Origin: Nocardioides anomalus
GTDB taxonomy: Bacteria > Actinomycetota > Actinomycetes > Propionibacteriales > Nocardioidaceae
DNA: 64,000 nucleotides
Reading direction: 5' to 3'
Assembly (NCBI RefSeq): GCF_011046535.1
Contig: NZ_CP049257.1
Coordinates: 2,170,001-2,234,000 of the forward strand
The translations under genes and the position numbers were made by a program. Position 1 is the stretch's first letter. Each line of letters begins with the position of its first letter. The notes beneath the pieces were generated by a model. It ran no database searches, was not told the DNA's origin, and was given only the letters and a program-made list of their open reading frames with translations. This document shows positions 28,841 to 39,668 of this stretch, in pieces.

Positions 28841-30568
28841 ATGAGCGGGTGGGACGACCGGCAGGAGGGGCCGCTGCGACTGGGCCCGCTGCTGCGCTAC
28901 GTCGACGCGACGAGCGCGACGATCTGGGTCGAGACGGCCGAGGCCGCCGAGGTCCGCGTCGAGGCCGGTGACGTCAGCGCCGCCGCGCGGACCTTCCGGG
29001 CCCACGACCACCACTACGCGCTGGTCGAGGTGACCGGGCTGCCGGAGGGCACGGCCACGCCGTACCGCGTGCTGGTCGACGGCACCCAGGTCTGGCCCGA
29101 CGAGCAGGACCCGGCGTTCGCCGAGTTCCCGCCGCCGGTGATCCCGACGCTGCGGCCGGGCAAGCCGCTGCGGATGGCCTTCGGCTCCTGCCGCGTCAGC
29201 GTCTCGCACGACCGGGAGGGCACCGAGGCCTTCGGTGTCGACGCGCTGCGCGCCTACGCGCTGCGGATGGCCGGCCTCACCGGCGAGCCGGGGCACTGGC
29301 CGGACCTGGTCGTCTTCCTCGGCGACCAGGTGTACGCCGACGACACCAGCCCGCTGATGAAGGAGTTCATCAAGGCCCGGCGCGACCCCGAGCAGCCGCC
29401 GTGGACGGAGCTGAAGGACTTCCAGGAGTACGCCCACCTCTACCGGCTCGCGTGGAGCGACCCGGCCAACCGCTGGCTGCTCTCCACGCTGCCCAGCGCG
29501 ATGATCTTCGACGACCACGACATCCGCGACGACTGGAACACCAGCCACGACTGGCGCCGGGAGATGGAGGCCACCGACTGGTGGCACGAGCGCGTCGTGT
29601 CCGGTCTCGGGTCGTACTGGGTCTACCAGCACCTGGGCAACCTCGGCCCGCAGGACCGCGCCGAGGACCGGCTGTGGCAGCGCATCGCGACCCACGACGG
29701 ACCGGTCGAGCTCGACGTGACCGACGAGCTCGACCGGCTGGCCGACGACGCCGACCAGCGGCCCGAGACCTACCGGTGGAGCTTCTCGCGCGACTTCGAC
29801 ACCCAGGCCCGCCTGGTCGTCGTCGACTCCCGCGCCGCGCGGGTGCTCCAGCCGGACCGCCGCTCGATGCTGGACCCCGGAGAGGTGGCCTGGCTGGACG
29901 AGCGGCTGCGCGGCGACGTCGACCACCTGCTCATCGGCACCTCGCTGCCGGTGCTGCTCGCGCCCGCGCTGCACCACGCCGAGGCGCTCAGCGAGGCCTT
30001 GGCCCAGAAGCGGTTCGGCTCGCTGCTCGGCCGCTTCGGCGAGTGGGTGCGCACGACCGCCGACCTCGAGCACTGGGCGGCGTTCCAGGAGGGCTTCACC
30101 GACGTCGGCCGGATGACGGTCGAGGTGGCCTCCGGGCAGCGCGGCCGCACGCCGCGGTCGGTCACGTTCCTGTCCGGCGACGTCCACCACTCCTACGTCG
30201 CCGAGGCCTGGGCCGACCCGGCCACCGGCGCCACCCTGGAGAGCGCCGTGGTGCAGGCGACCTGCTCGCCGATCCGCAACCCGCTGCCGGCGTTCATGAA
30301 GGGCTTCCTCAAGGTGGCCGCGCTCGGTCGGGCACGACCGACCGGCCGGCTCCTGGCCGGCCGGGTGCCCCGCTCGCCGCTGCGGTGGGAGGTGACCCAG
30401 GGGCCGTGGTACGACAACAACCTGGCCGTGCTGGAGCTCCAGGAGCAGCAGCTGCACTTCACCTGGGCGCGCGGCGTCGTCGACGGCGAGCGCTACGACC
30501 GAGCGCGGCTCGAGCGGGTCGCGACGGTCGACGTGCCGCTGGGGGAGCGGAGCCGGGTCAGGCGCTGA
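28841..30568 (+). CDS. PhoD-like alkaline phosphatase-family protein
   Basis: A 575-residue metallophosphoesterase of the PhoD type. After an N-terminal beta domain (about 1-100) the metal site motifs appear: MAFGSCRVS, VVFLGDQVYADDTS, SAMIFDDHDIRDDWN and TFLSGDVHHSYVAEAW. No twin-arginine or Sec signal is visible, so unlike secreted PhoD it may work inside the cell. The substrate is unknown; family members cleave phosphomono- or diesters. GGAGGGG just upstream supports the ATG at 28841. Its last 11 bases overlap the convergent small Cys-rich gene. Confidence 0.9.
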   Translation: MSGWDDRQEGPLRLGPLLRYVDATSATIWVETAEAAEVRVEAGDVSAAARTFRAHDHHYALVEVTGLPEGTATPYRVLVDGTQVWPDEQDPAFAEFPPPVIPTLRPGKPLRMAFGSCRVSVSHDREGTEAFGVDALRAYALRMAGLTGEPGHWPDLVVFLGDQVYADDTSPLMKEFIKARRDPEQPPWTELKDFQEYAHLYRLAWSDPANRWLLSTLPSAMIFDDHDIRDDWNTSHDWRREMEATDWWHERVVSGLGSYWVYQHLGNLGPQDRAEDRLWQRIATHDGPVELDVTDELDRLADDADQRPETYRWSFSRDFDTQARLVVVDSRAARVLQPDRRSMLDPGEVAWLDERLRGDVDHLLIGTSLPVLLAPALHHAEALSEALAQKRFGSLLGRFGEWVRTTADLEHWAAFQEGFTDVGRMTVEVASGQRGRTPRSVTFLSGDVHHSYVAEAWADPATGATLESAVVQATCSPIRNPLPAFMKGFLKVAALGRARPTGRLLAGRVPRSPLRWEVTQGPWYDNNLAVLELQEQQLHFTWARGVVDGERYDRARLERVATVDVPLGERSRVRR

Positions 30569-30713
30569 GCAGCCGGCTCTCGCCCGGCCTCACGGCCGGC
30601 GTGCAGTCGCAGTCGTCGCCGCACCCGAGGAAGGTGTGGGAGGCGTGACCGCAGCGCTGGCACGGCAGGTCGTGCGACAGGTGCTGGTCGTTGGTCTGGA
30701 CGGTGTCCCACAT
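30558..30713 (-). CDS. Small Cys-rich zinc-binding protein
   Basis: A 51-residue protein beginning MWDTVQTNDQHLSHDLPC with the Cys/His cluster CQRCGHASHTFLGCGDDCDC. The spacing of two CxxC-like pairs suggests one zinc site. The ATG at 30713 has a strong GGAGGAG ribosome binding site, which supports it as a real gene despite its size. I recall similar short proteins in related actinobacteria, but no function is known to me. Confidence 0.72.
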   Translation of the reverse strand: MWDTVQTNDQHLSHDLPCQRCGHASHTFLGCGDDCDCTPAVRPGESRLLSA

Positions 30714-30913
30714 GATCGCTCCTCCTCCCCGGCCCGGCGTCCGGTGGTGATCTCCCGACGGTGACACCGCCGGCCCCCGGAGCGCCGCAGAACCGCCGCG
30801 CCGGCGCTCACCTCGTCCACAGTCGACCTGCTCGGCCGTCGCGCGCATGGCCCGTTCGGGCCATGGCCACCACCGGTGGTTTGAAGGCGGCGGCCAGGGG
30901 ACACCGTGGGGAC

Positions 30914-31162
30914 ATGGCTGACTCGAACACACATTCGACCGACGACCCGACCACAGAGACCCTCGGCGGCACCAGCGGCGACAGCGCGGTGAAGGACCCC
31001 GAGGAGTGGGTCACCGGCGATGAGCCGATGACCGGCGCCCAGCGCTCCTATCTCGACACCCTGGCCCGCGAGGCGGGCGAGGAGATCCCCGCCGACCTGA
31101 CCAAGGCCCAGGCCTCCGAGCACATCGAGCGGCTCCAGGCGAAGAGCGACCGGGTGTCCTAG
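30914..31162 (+). CDS. DUF3072-like small protein
   Basis: An 82-residue acidic protein. The C-terminal part DPEEWVTGDEPMTGAQRSYL and LAREAGEEIPADLTKAQASE matches the DUF3072 pattern, a short domain of unknown function common in actinobacteria that resembles a LEM/SAP-like helical module (QRSYLDTLA...KAQASEHIERL). No membrane segment. The stop TAG shares bases with the convergent retropepsin-like gene. Confidence 0.78.
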   Translation: MADSNTHSTDDPTTETLGGTSGDSAVKDPEEWVTGDEPMTGAQRSYLDTLAREAGEEIPADLTKAQASEHIERLQAKSDRVS

Positions 31163-31950
31163 CGCGGGCCGAGCACCAACCGCTCGCCGGCCAGGTCGAA
31201 GGAGAACCGGTAGCGGTAGAGGAACTCCGAGCCGACCAGCCCGTCGTGGACGATGTCCTGGAACATCACCCGTGGCGAGGCCTGCGCGGTCTCGGGCGCC
31301 GCGGCGAGGTGCACCGAGCCGGGCAGGGTCGCGTCGTGACGGACGTAGGCGAAACCGGTCTCGTCCACGCCCTCGCGACTGCTCACGCGCTCGTCGTCGG
31401 CGGACAGGCCGCACTCGGTCAGGAACCGGGAGTCCAGGATGAGCCGGTCCGACCCGGTGTCGACCTCCACCAGGACCGTGCGGCCGCTGGGCAGGACCAG
31501 CTCGACGAACGGGTCGGCCGTGTGCTCGTCGCGGTGCACCTCGAGCGGGACCACGATCCCCTCGATCTGCGCCCCGGGCTCGTGGACCGTGAAGGTCGCG
31601 GCCGCGACGTCGGTGGTCACCGTGCGGTCGCCGAAGAACGCCGGTCCGAGGATGCCGTCGAAGTCGTCGCCCAGGTCGGCCACGGCGGCGACGTGGCCGG
31701 CGACCGCGTAGTCGCCGACCGAGAGCGGTGGCAGGCGGACCAGCGGCGCCTCGACGACCTGACCCGACATCCGTCGCCCCGCGTAGGTCGTGCCGAGCGG
31801 CTCCGCGTCGGCCCGCTGGGCGAGGGGCGAGCTCACCACGCTCACGCCGATGCCCGTGTCGACCAGGAACAAGCGCTCGTCGTCGCCGAGGCGCGCACGG
31901 AGCCTGACGAGGTGGGCGTACCACTCGAGCGGGAGCGTCGTCGGCGCCAT
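31159..31950 (-). CDS. Retropepsin-like aspartic protease-fold protein
   Basis: A 263-residue protein with two Asp-Thr-Gly motifs in beta-rich halves: LFLVDTGIGVSVVSS near residue 30 and VLVEVDTGSDRLILDSRF near residue 170. This double pattern looks like a pepsin-like bilobal arrangement rather than a one-motif retropepsin dimer. There is no signal peptide. Proteolytic activity is inferred from the motifs only. It is separated by 10 bases from the upstream DMT exporter gene on the same strand. Confidence 0.7.
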   Translation of the reverse strand: MAPTTLPLEWYAHLVRLRARLGDDERLFLVDTGIGVSVVSSPLAQRADAEPLGTTYAGRRMSGQVVEAPLVRLPPLSVGDYAVAGHVAAVADLGDDFDGILGPAFFGDRTVTTDVAAATFTVHEPGAQIEGIVVPLEVHRDEHTADPFVELVLPSGRTVLVEVDTGSDRLILDSRFLTECGLSADDERVSSREGVDETGFAYVRHDATLPGSVHLAAAPETAQASPRVMFQDIVHDGLVGSEFLYRYRFSFDLAGERLVLGPR

Positions 31951-31960
31951 GCGCCGGACC

Positions 31961-32854
31961 CTACGCGGCGCGGGCGAGCTCGGGGCGCGGCTCGGGCAGG
32001 GGTACGACGGGCGCGCGGCGGCTTCGGGAGGCGGTGAGGATGCCGCCGAGGACGAGGACGATGCCGCCGGCCTGGAGCAGGGTCAGGGACTCGCCGGCGA
32101 CCATCGCGCCGAGCAGGACGCCGGTGACCGGGTTGAGCAGGCCGACCACGCCGACGGTGGCGGCGCGCAGGCGGGCCAGGCCGCCGAACCAGCAGAGGTA
32201 GGCCAGCGCGGTGGCCACCAGGCTGGTGAAGGCGAAGCCGAGCCCGGAGCCGGCGGTCAGGGCCGGCGGTGCGCCCTCGAGGAGGCTGGCGGCCAGGGTC
32301 AGGGCCAGGCCGCCGAGCACCAACTGCCACGCGGTCATGGCCACCAGGGGCGTGCCGTCGGACCACCGCTTGGCCAGCACGGCGCCCGCGCTGGACAGCA
32401 GCAGCGCGCTGGTCGAGGCGACCAGGCCGAGCGGGTCCAAGGTGCCACTGGCCCCGCCGACCAGGAGGAGCACGCCGCAGATGCCGGCCACGGACCCGGC
32501 CACCAGCCGCCGGGTCATCCGCTCACCGACCAGCAGCCAGGCGAAGCCGGCCAGGGCCAGAGGGGCGAGGGCCATGACCGAGGCCGCAACGCTCGAGGGC
32601 AGCCGCTGGGCGGCGACGTAGACCAGCAGGAAGAACGCGCCGATGTTGAGGGTGGCGAGGACCGCCGAGCGCCACCACCAGGCACCGCGGGGCAGGGTGC
32701 GGGCCACCGCGAGCAGGACCAGGCCGGCCGGGAGTGCCCGCAGGGCCGAGCCCCACAGCGGGGCGTCGACCGGCAGCAGCTGCCGGGTCACCACGTAGTT
32801 CGCGCCCCAGGCCACCGGGGCCACGGCGGTGATGCCGATCCACTTCGCTTCCAC
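31961..32854 (-). CDS. EamA-family (DMT) exporter
   Basis: A 297-residue membrane protein with about ten hydrophobic segments in two EamA repeats (GITAVAPVAWGANYVVTRQ in the first, LVLGGLALTLAASLL onward in the second). Drug/metabolite transporters of this type export amino acids, toxins or metabolites. The GTG at 32854 overlaps one of the two TTCC-GGAA boxes. It is divergent from the MarR gene, so induction by a ligand of that MarR is plausible. Confidence 0.88.
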   Translation of the reverse strand: MEAKWIGITAVAPVAWGANYVVTRQLLPVDAPLWGSALRALPAGLVLLAVARTLPRGAWWWRSAVLATLNIGAFFLLVYVAAQRLPSSVAASVMALAPLALAGFAWLLVGERMTRRLVAGSVAGICGVLLLVGGASGTLDPLGLVASTSALLLSSAGAVLAKRWSDGTPLVAMTAWQLVLGGLALTLAASLLEGAPPALTAGSGLGFAFTSLVATALAYLCWFGGLARLRAATVGVVGLLNPVTGVLLGAMVAGESLTLLQAGGIVLVLGGILTASRSRRAPVVPLPEPRPELARAA

Positions 32855-32880
32855 GGAAGCAATAATCCCTTCCGTGGAAG
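32848..32880. promoter_or_regulatory. Doubled operator between the DMT exporter and MarR genes
   Basis: CTTCCACGGAAG (32848-32859) and CTTCCGTGGAAG (32869-32880) are exact reverse complements of each other, and each is itself nearly palindromic. Their centres are 21 bases apart, two helical turns, so dimers could bind side by side on one face. They cover the exporter start and lie upstream of the MarR start at 32895. MarR binding is inferred. Confidence 0.7.
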
Positions 32881-32894
32881 ATATATTCCAAGTC

Positions 32895-33404
32895 GTGAGT
32901 GACGCCCCCGATCGCGGCCCGGACCACGTCGGCCGGATCCAGGAGCAGTGGCGCCGCGAGCGCCCGGACCTCGACACCTCGCCCCAGGGCGTGTTCGGGC
33001 GGCTGCACCGGTTGGCCGACCGGCTCCGGGAGGAGCTGGAGGTCGAGTTCCGACGGCACGGGCTGGGGGAGGGGGAGTTCGACGTCCTCGCCGCGCTGCG
33101 CCGCGCGGGCGCGCCGTACGAGCTGGCCCCGGGGGAGCTGGCGCGGCACACCATGGTCACCACGGGCGCGGCCACCAAGCGGATCGACCGGCTGGTCGCG
33201 GCCGGCCTGGTGAGCCGGCGGGTCCGCGACGACGACCACCGGGGCCGGCTCGTCGGGCTCACCGAGGCGGGGCGCCGGGTGGTCGACGACGCCTTCACCG
33301 CCCACATCGCCAACGAGCACCGGCTGCTGGCCCCGCTCAACCGCATGGAGCGCCAGGCGCTGGAGCGGATCCTCACGAAGTGGCTGGGCGCCTTCGAGGA
33401 GTGA
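32895..33404 (+). CDS. MarR-family transcriptional regulator
   Basis: A 169-residue winged-helix protein: recognition region GELARHTMVTTGAATKRIDRL followed by the wing VSRRVRDDDHRGRLVGLTEAG. The usual N- and C-terminal dimerisation helices are present. It probably represses itself and the divergent EamA exporter via the doubled operator. GTG 32895 gives a normal N-terminus; GTG 32874 would lie inside an operator box. Its last 32 bases overlap the convergent glycosidase-like gene. Confidence 0.9.
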   Translation: MSDAPDRGPDHVGRIQEQWRRERPDLDTSPQGVFGRLHRLADRLREELEVEFRRHGLGEGEFDVLAALRRAGAPYELAPGELARHTMVTTGAATKRIDRLVAAGLVSRRVRDDDHRGRLVGLTEAGRRVVDDAFTAHIANEHRLLAPLNRMERQALERILTKWLGAFEE

Positions 33405-36261
33405 GACGGAGCAGGAGCCCGACCGCGAGCACGGCGCCGCCCGCGCCCGCGGCCCACCACGCCGCGTCGGCGGGGATCTCGAGGTAGGTCGTGAGGCCCA
33501 GGATCCGGGCCAGTCCCCAGGGCAGCAGGCCGAGCTGGTCGTTCCACACCGTGAGCCCGCGCTCGAGCCCGTACGCCGCCACGAACAACCCGGCGGCCCC
33601 GAGCCCCAGCCCGACGCCGGCCAGGACGGCCCCGGCCGCGCGCCGGGCACCGAGGGCCCCGGCCAGCGCCCACCCGGCGGCCACGAACAGCCACAGGAAC
33701 AGCGCGACGGCCACGGTGACGTAGACCGAGCGCCGCGCCGGCTCGGTCCAGAACGCGAACCAGTAGCCGCCCGGGCCGGTGGGCGCCAGCGCGGCCAGCG
33801 TGACCACGGCCCGGACGACGCAGACGCTGGAGACGACCGTGAGCACCGGCCCGGCCGCCCGCCGGCCACCGAGCAGCAGGAGCAGGACGGTGGACAGCGC
33901 CAGGGCGCCGAGGGTGACGAGCAGGTGCGCCGGCGCCAGGAACGACGTCTGGACGCACCGCGTGGCCAGGAAGAGCAGCCCGCCGACCACGATGGCCGGC
34001 ACGCTCGTCCGGGCCGCCCAGGGACGGGTGATCGCCACGCGGGTGGCGCGGGAGAGCAGCAGCCACAGCAGCGCGAGCACGAGGAGCACGCGGGCGGTCC
34101 AGGCCATGGCCAGGTCGCGGTCGGCGCGCTCGACCCCGAGCCGGGCGGCGGTGAGGTTCCAGGCCGGGTGCTGCACGTCGCCGCCGGGCGCCGCGAGGTG
34201 GGCCGCCGCCGCGCGGTCGAAGGCGTCGCGCGCCTCGACCCACGCCCGGTGGCCCTCGCCGGTGTCGTGCCAGGCCGCCGCGCGCAGGAACATGGTGCGG
34301 TACGCCGCGAGCAGGCGCAGCGTGTCCACCTCGTAGTCCAGCGCGCCGGTGAACGCCTCGTACGTGCCGGGACGCCAGCTGTCCGGGTCGGTGCCGACGA
34401 CGAGAGCGCGCATCCGCTCCGCGGTGGCGACCGCCCGTTCGCCGTCGGCCAGGGTCTCGTCGAGCCGGTCGCGCACCACGGCGTAGAGCAGGTCGAGGGT
34501 GGCGGAGTCGCCGGTGAGCACGTCCCACTCGAACAGCCACATCTGCGGCGGCGGCTCCAGGCCGAGCGCGACCACGCGCTGCTCGGCGAAGGGCCGGAGG
34601 TAGAGCCCGGTGTGGATCGCGTCGCGCGAGAGCGCCATGGCCTCGGCCACGGCGCGGACCGTGGCCGGGTCGTCGGACAGGTAGCGCCGCGCCCAGTCCA
34701 CGGTGACCCCGCCGACGTCGGCGCCCGGGTCCCGGGCGACGGCCGCGGCCGTCAGGGTGTTGGCCTCGTAGAGCGGCCAGAAGCCGGAGGTGAGGTAGAG
34801 CGACATCGGCCCGGCCCGCCACGGCCCGCCGTCCTGGGTCCACGACCAGACGCCCTCGACGTGCGGGTTCGCGGCCACCAGTCGTTGGACCGCCCACGAG
34901 AACTCGGGACCGAGGTCGTCCGGGAACGCGCCGAACCCCTCGAACTCCCGCCGCGACTGGAACTCCACGATCCGCCGCTGGTCGCCCGTCTCGAGCGTGG
35001 TGTTCAGCGGCAGCCAGCTGTAGAAGTCGCCGGCGGTGTACTTGGTCGACACGATGAGCGCGGGGGAGTCCAGGCCGTCGAGGACCCGGTGGTACGACGC
35101 GGGATCGGTGTGCATGTCGCCGACCGCGCCGATGCCCACCGACCAGGTCCGGAAGACCACCTCCCGGCCGGACGCCTCGGCCTGGTCGGTGAAGGCCGTG
35201 AGCATCGTGCGTACCGCTCGCACTGTGCGCACGGCGAGCGCCGAGTACTGGTCGAAGCCCGGTTCGGCGTAGATCGAGCCGGCCTCGCCGATGCGCAGGA
35301 GCACGCCGGACAGCCCCGGCGCCTCGTCGTATAGCCGCTGCAGGGCGTCGGTGTAGACCCGCCACAACGCCGGGTCCTCGGTGTCGGTGCCGAAGCGCTG
35401 CTCGAGGTCGTCGGCCAGCTCGGGGGTGAGCGCCAGCATGTCGGTGCGCAGGAAGACCTTCATGCCGAGCTCGTGCGCGCGGTCCCAGAACGGCTCGAAC
35501 GCCGCGCGCAGCGCCGCGGCCCGCTCGCGGTCCTCGGCGCTGGCCGCCGGGAGGTCGGCGTACTCCACGAAGCCCGGCCAGGCGACCGCGTCGTAACCGT
35601 CGGCGAGCACGTGGCGCAGGAAGGCGTCCCACTCGCCGTAGTCGTCGGCGAGGGCGTCGGCGTCGACGTACGGCGCGTGCTCGAGGTAGGCGTCCTCGAA
35701 CGCGCGGGAGACGTGGGAGTAGTCATTGCCCGGGCGCCACTGGTCAGGGTCCGGGGTCACGCCGACCGCGCCGAGGTCGACCATCCGGAACGGCAGCGCG
35801 CTGCGCACCTCCCCGCCGAGGTGCTCGGCCACCGGCCGGCCGGCGCGCACCTGCTGGGCCAGGTCGTAGACGGCACGGACCCCACCGGTCTCGCTGGCCG
35901 CGTCCACGGTCAGCGCGTCGGGCGTGCCGCCCAGCCGGTAGCCGTCGTCGGACTCCTCCCCAGCGCCGACGGTGACGGTGACGCTCGCCGTCCCGCTCGG
36001 CGTGGTCGCACCCTGAGCGGCGCGGAGCTCGTCGAGGGCCACGCCGAAGCGCACGGTGTTCGGCGCCGTCACCTCGAGACGCGGGTTGGTCGCGACGGGA
36101 CCCACCTCGGGCACCACCGGGTCCGGCGGCGTCATCTGGGCGGCCGGCTCGGTGCTGATCCCGAGCAGCTGGCCGACGCCGGCCGCGACGCCGGCCCCGA
36201 GGGCGAGGAGAAGCACCGCCACCCACGGCGCCAGCACCCGCTGCCGTCGCGTCGTCGCCAC
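33373..36261 (-). CDS. Membrane-anchored glycosidase-like protein with seven C-terminal membrane segments
   Basis: A 962-residue protein. An N-terminal anchor (LAPWVAVLLLALGAGVAAGV) is followed by a large outside domain to about residue 720. Its first part looks like the non-catalytic N-terminal domain of GH67/GH20 enzymes (SETGGVRAVYDLAQQV), then a TIM-barrel-like region (DAFLRHVLADGYDAVAWPGF, HELGMKVFLRTDML, GVLLRIGEAGSIYAEPGF, GVWSWTQDGG). From residue 723 there are about seven hydrophobic segments. An alpha-glucuronidase-like activity on wall or exogenous glycans is a guess. The GTG at 36261 is 49 bases from the divergent AraC gene. Confidence 0.75.
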   Translation of the reverse strand: MATTRRQRVLAPWVAVLLLALGAGVAAGVGQLLGISTEPAAQMTPPDPVVPEVGPVATNPRLEVTAPNTVRFGVALDELRAAQGATTPSGTASVTVTVGAGEESDDGYRLGGTPDALTVDAASETGGVRAVYDLAQQVRAGRPVAEHLGGEVRSALPFRMVDLGAVGVTPDPDQWRPGNDYSHVSRAFEDAYLEHAPYVDADALADDYGEWDAFLRHVLADGYDAVAWPGFVEYADLPAASAEDRERAAALRAAFEPFWDRAHELGMKVFLRTDMLALTPELADDLEQRFGTDTEDPALWRVYTDALQRLYDEAPGLSGVLLRIGEAGSIYAEPGFDQYSALAVRTVRAVRTMLTAFTDQAEASGREVVFRTWSVGIGAVGDMHTDPASYHRVLDGLDSPALIVSTKYTAGDFYSWLPLNTTLETGDQRRIVEFQSRREFEGFGAFPDDLGPEFSWAVQRLVAANPHVEGVWSWTQDGGPWRAGPMSLYLTSGFWPLYEANTLTAAAVARDPGADVGGVTVDWARRYLSDDPATVRAVAEAMALSRDAIHTGLYLRPFAEQRVVALGLEPPPQMWLFEWDVLTGDSATLDLLYAVVRDRLDETLADGERAVATAERMRALVVGTDPDSWRPGTYEAFTGALDYEVDTLRLLAAYRTMFLRAAAWHDTGEGHRAWVEARDAFDRAAAAHLAAPGGDVQHPAWNLTAARLGVERADRDLAMAWTARVLLVLALLWLLLSRATRVAITRPWAARTSVPAIVVGGLLFLATRCVQTSFLAPAHLLVTLGALALSTVLLLLLGGRRAAGPVLTVVSSVCVVRAVVTLAALAPTGPGGYWFAFWTEPARRSVYVTVAVALFLWLFVAAGWALAGALGARRAAGAVLAGVGLGLGAAGLFVAAYGLERGLTVWNDQLGLLPWGLARILGLTTYLEIPADAAWWAAGAGGAVLAVGLLLRLTPRRRPATS

Positions 36262-36310
36262 GGCCCGAAGCCTCGCACGCGCCGTCGCTCGACGTGGGAG
36301 CATCGGTGCC

Positions 36311-36754
36311 GTGACCGGCCGCGCGGACGACGACCAGCGCCTGCGCGACCTGCGCGCGCTGCGCACGGTCAAGGACCGCATCGACCGCGAGTACGCGCAG
36401 CCCCTCGACGTCGAGGCGCTGGCCCGCGGCGTGCACGTCTCGGCGGGACACCTGAGCCGGGAGTTCAAGAAGGCCTACGGCGAGTCGCCGTACTCCTACC
36501 TCATGACCCGTCGCATCGAGCGGGCCATGCTGCTGCTGCGGGTCGGCGAGCTGAGCGTCACCGAGGTCTGCTTCGCGGTGGGGTGCCAGTCGCTCGGGAC
36601 GTTCAGCACGCGTTTCACCGAGCTGGTCGGGGTCTCGCCGAGCGTCTACCGCCAGCAGCAGGCCGGCGCACTGGCCGGCGTGCCGTCGTGCGTCGTCAAG
36701 CAGGTGTCACGACCGGTCAGGAATCGAGAAGCGGCCACCCCGGCCGTCTCCTAG
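36311..36754 (+). CDS. AraC-family transcriptional regulator
   Basis: A 147-residue protein that is mostly the two helix-turn-helix motifs of AraC: LDVEALARGVHVSAGHLSRE and LSVTEVCFAVGCQSLGTFST with the closing GVSPSVYRQQ. No separate ligand-binding domain, so it is a minimal AraC protein. It is divergent from the glycosidase-like gene and 10 bases upstream of the VOC gene, which it may control; small AraC plus VOC pairs are common in actinobacteria. Confidence 0.9.
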   Translation: MTGRADDDQRLRDLRALRTVKDRIDREYAQPLDVEALARGVHVSAGHLSREFKKAYGESPYSYLMTRRIERAMLLLRVGELSVTEVCFAVGCQSLGTFSTRFTELVGVSPSVYRQQQAGALAGVPSCVVKQVSRPVRNREAATPAVS

Positions 36755-36764
36755 CGTGGCGGTC

Positions 36765-37178
36765 ATGGTCACCAAGATCCTCAACGCCTTCCTCCCGCAC
36801 GACGACCGCGACGCCGCGGTGGAGTTCTGGTGCGACAAGCTCGGCTTCGAGCTGCGCAACGACGTCGGGTACGACGGGATGCACTGGCTCACCGTCGGCC
36901 CGCCCGACCAGCCCGACGTCAACCTCGTGCTGTTCCCGCCGGGCGCCGACCCGGGCGTCACCGACGACGAGCGGCGCACCATCACCGAGATGATGGCCAA
37001 GGGCACCTTCGCCATGCTCACCCTGGCCACCGACGACCTCGACGCCCTCTTCGAGCGGCTCCAGGCCGCCGACGTCGAGGTCATGCAGGAGCCGACCCAG
37101 CAGCCGTGGGGCGCTCGCGACTGCGCGTTCCGCGACCCGTCCGGCAACACCATCCGCATCGACGAGGTCCGGGGCTGA
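36765..37178 (+). CDS. VOC-family (glyoxalase/bleomycin resistance fold) protein
   Basis: A 137-residue single VOC domain: KILNAFLPHDDRDAAVEFW, GFELRNDVGYDGMHWLTVG and the C-terminal GARDCAFRDPSGNTIRIDE with the metal-ligand Glu. Such proteins include dioxygenases and drug-binding proteins; the ligand is unknown. ATG 36765 is used; an in-frame GTG at 36756 exists. Probably co-expressed with the AraC gene just upstream. Confidence 0.88.
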   Translation: MVTKILNAFLPHDDRDAAVEFWCDKLGFELRNDVGYDGMHWLTVGPPDQPDVNLVLFPPGADPGVTDDERRTITEMMAKGTFAMLTLATDDLDALFERLQAADVEVMQEPTQQPWGARDCAFRDPSGNTIRIDEVRG

Positions 37179-37250
37179 CCGGGAACCCGGGGGAGGGGCC
37201 GGACGTTGTGCTCTCCGTTCCGGCTGGCCGAGGAGTGGAGGCGGTGCCGC

Positions 37251-39635
<2,385 letters not shown>

Positions 39636-39668
39636 CAACTTCTCCGTCGGTGGGCGCGTCCCACTCGC

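Noticed and set aside
35473..36993. A long plus-strand frame across the glycosidase-like gene and the AraC gene
   Set aside because: It has no motif, and both real genes in other frames have clear domains.
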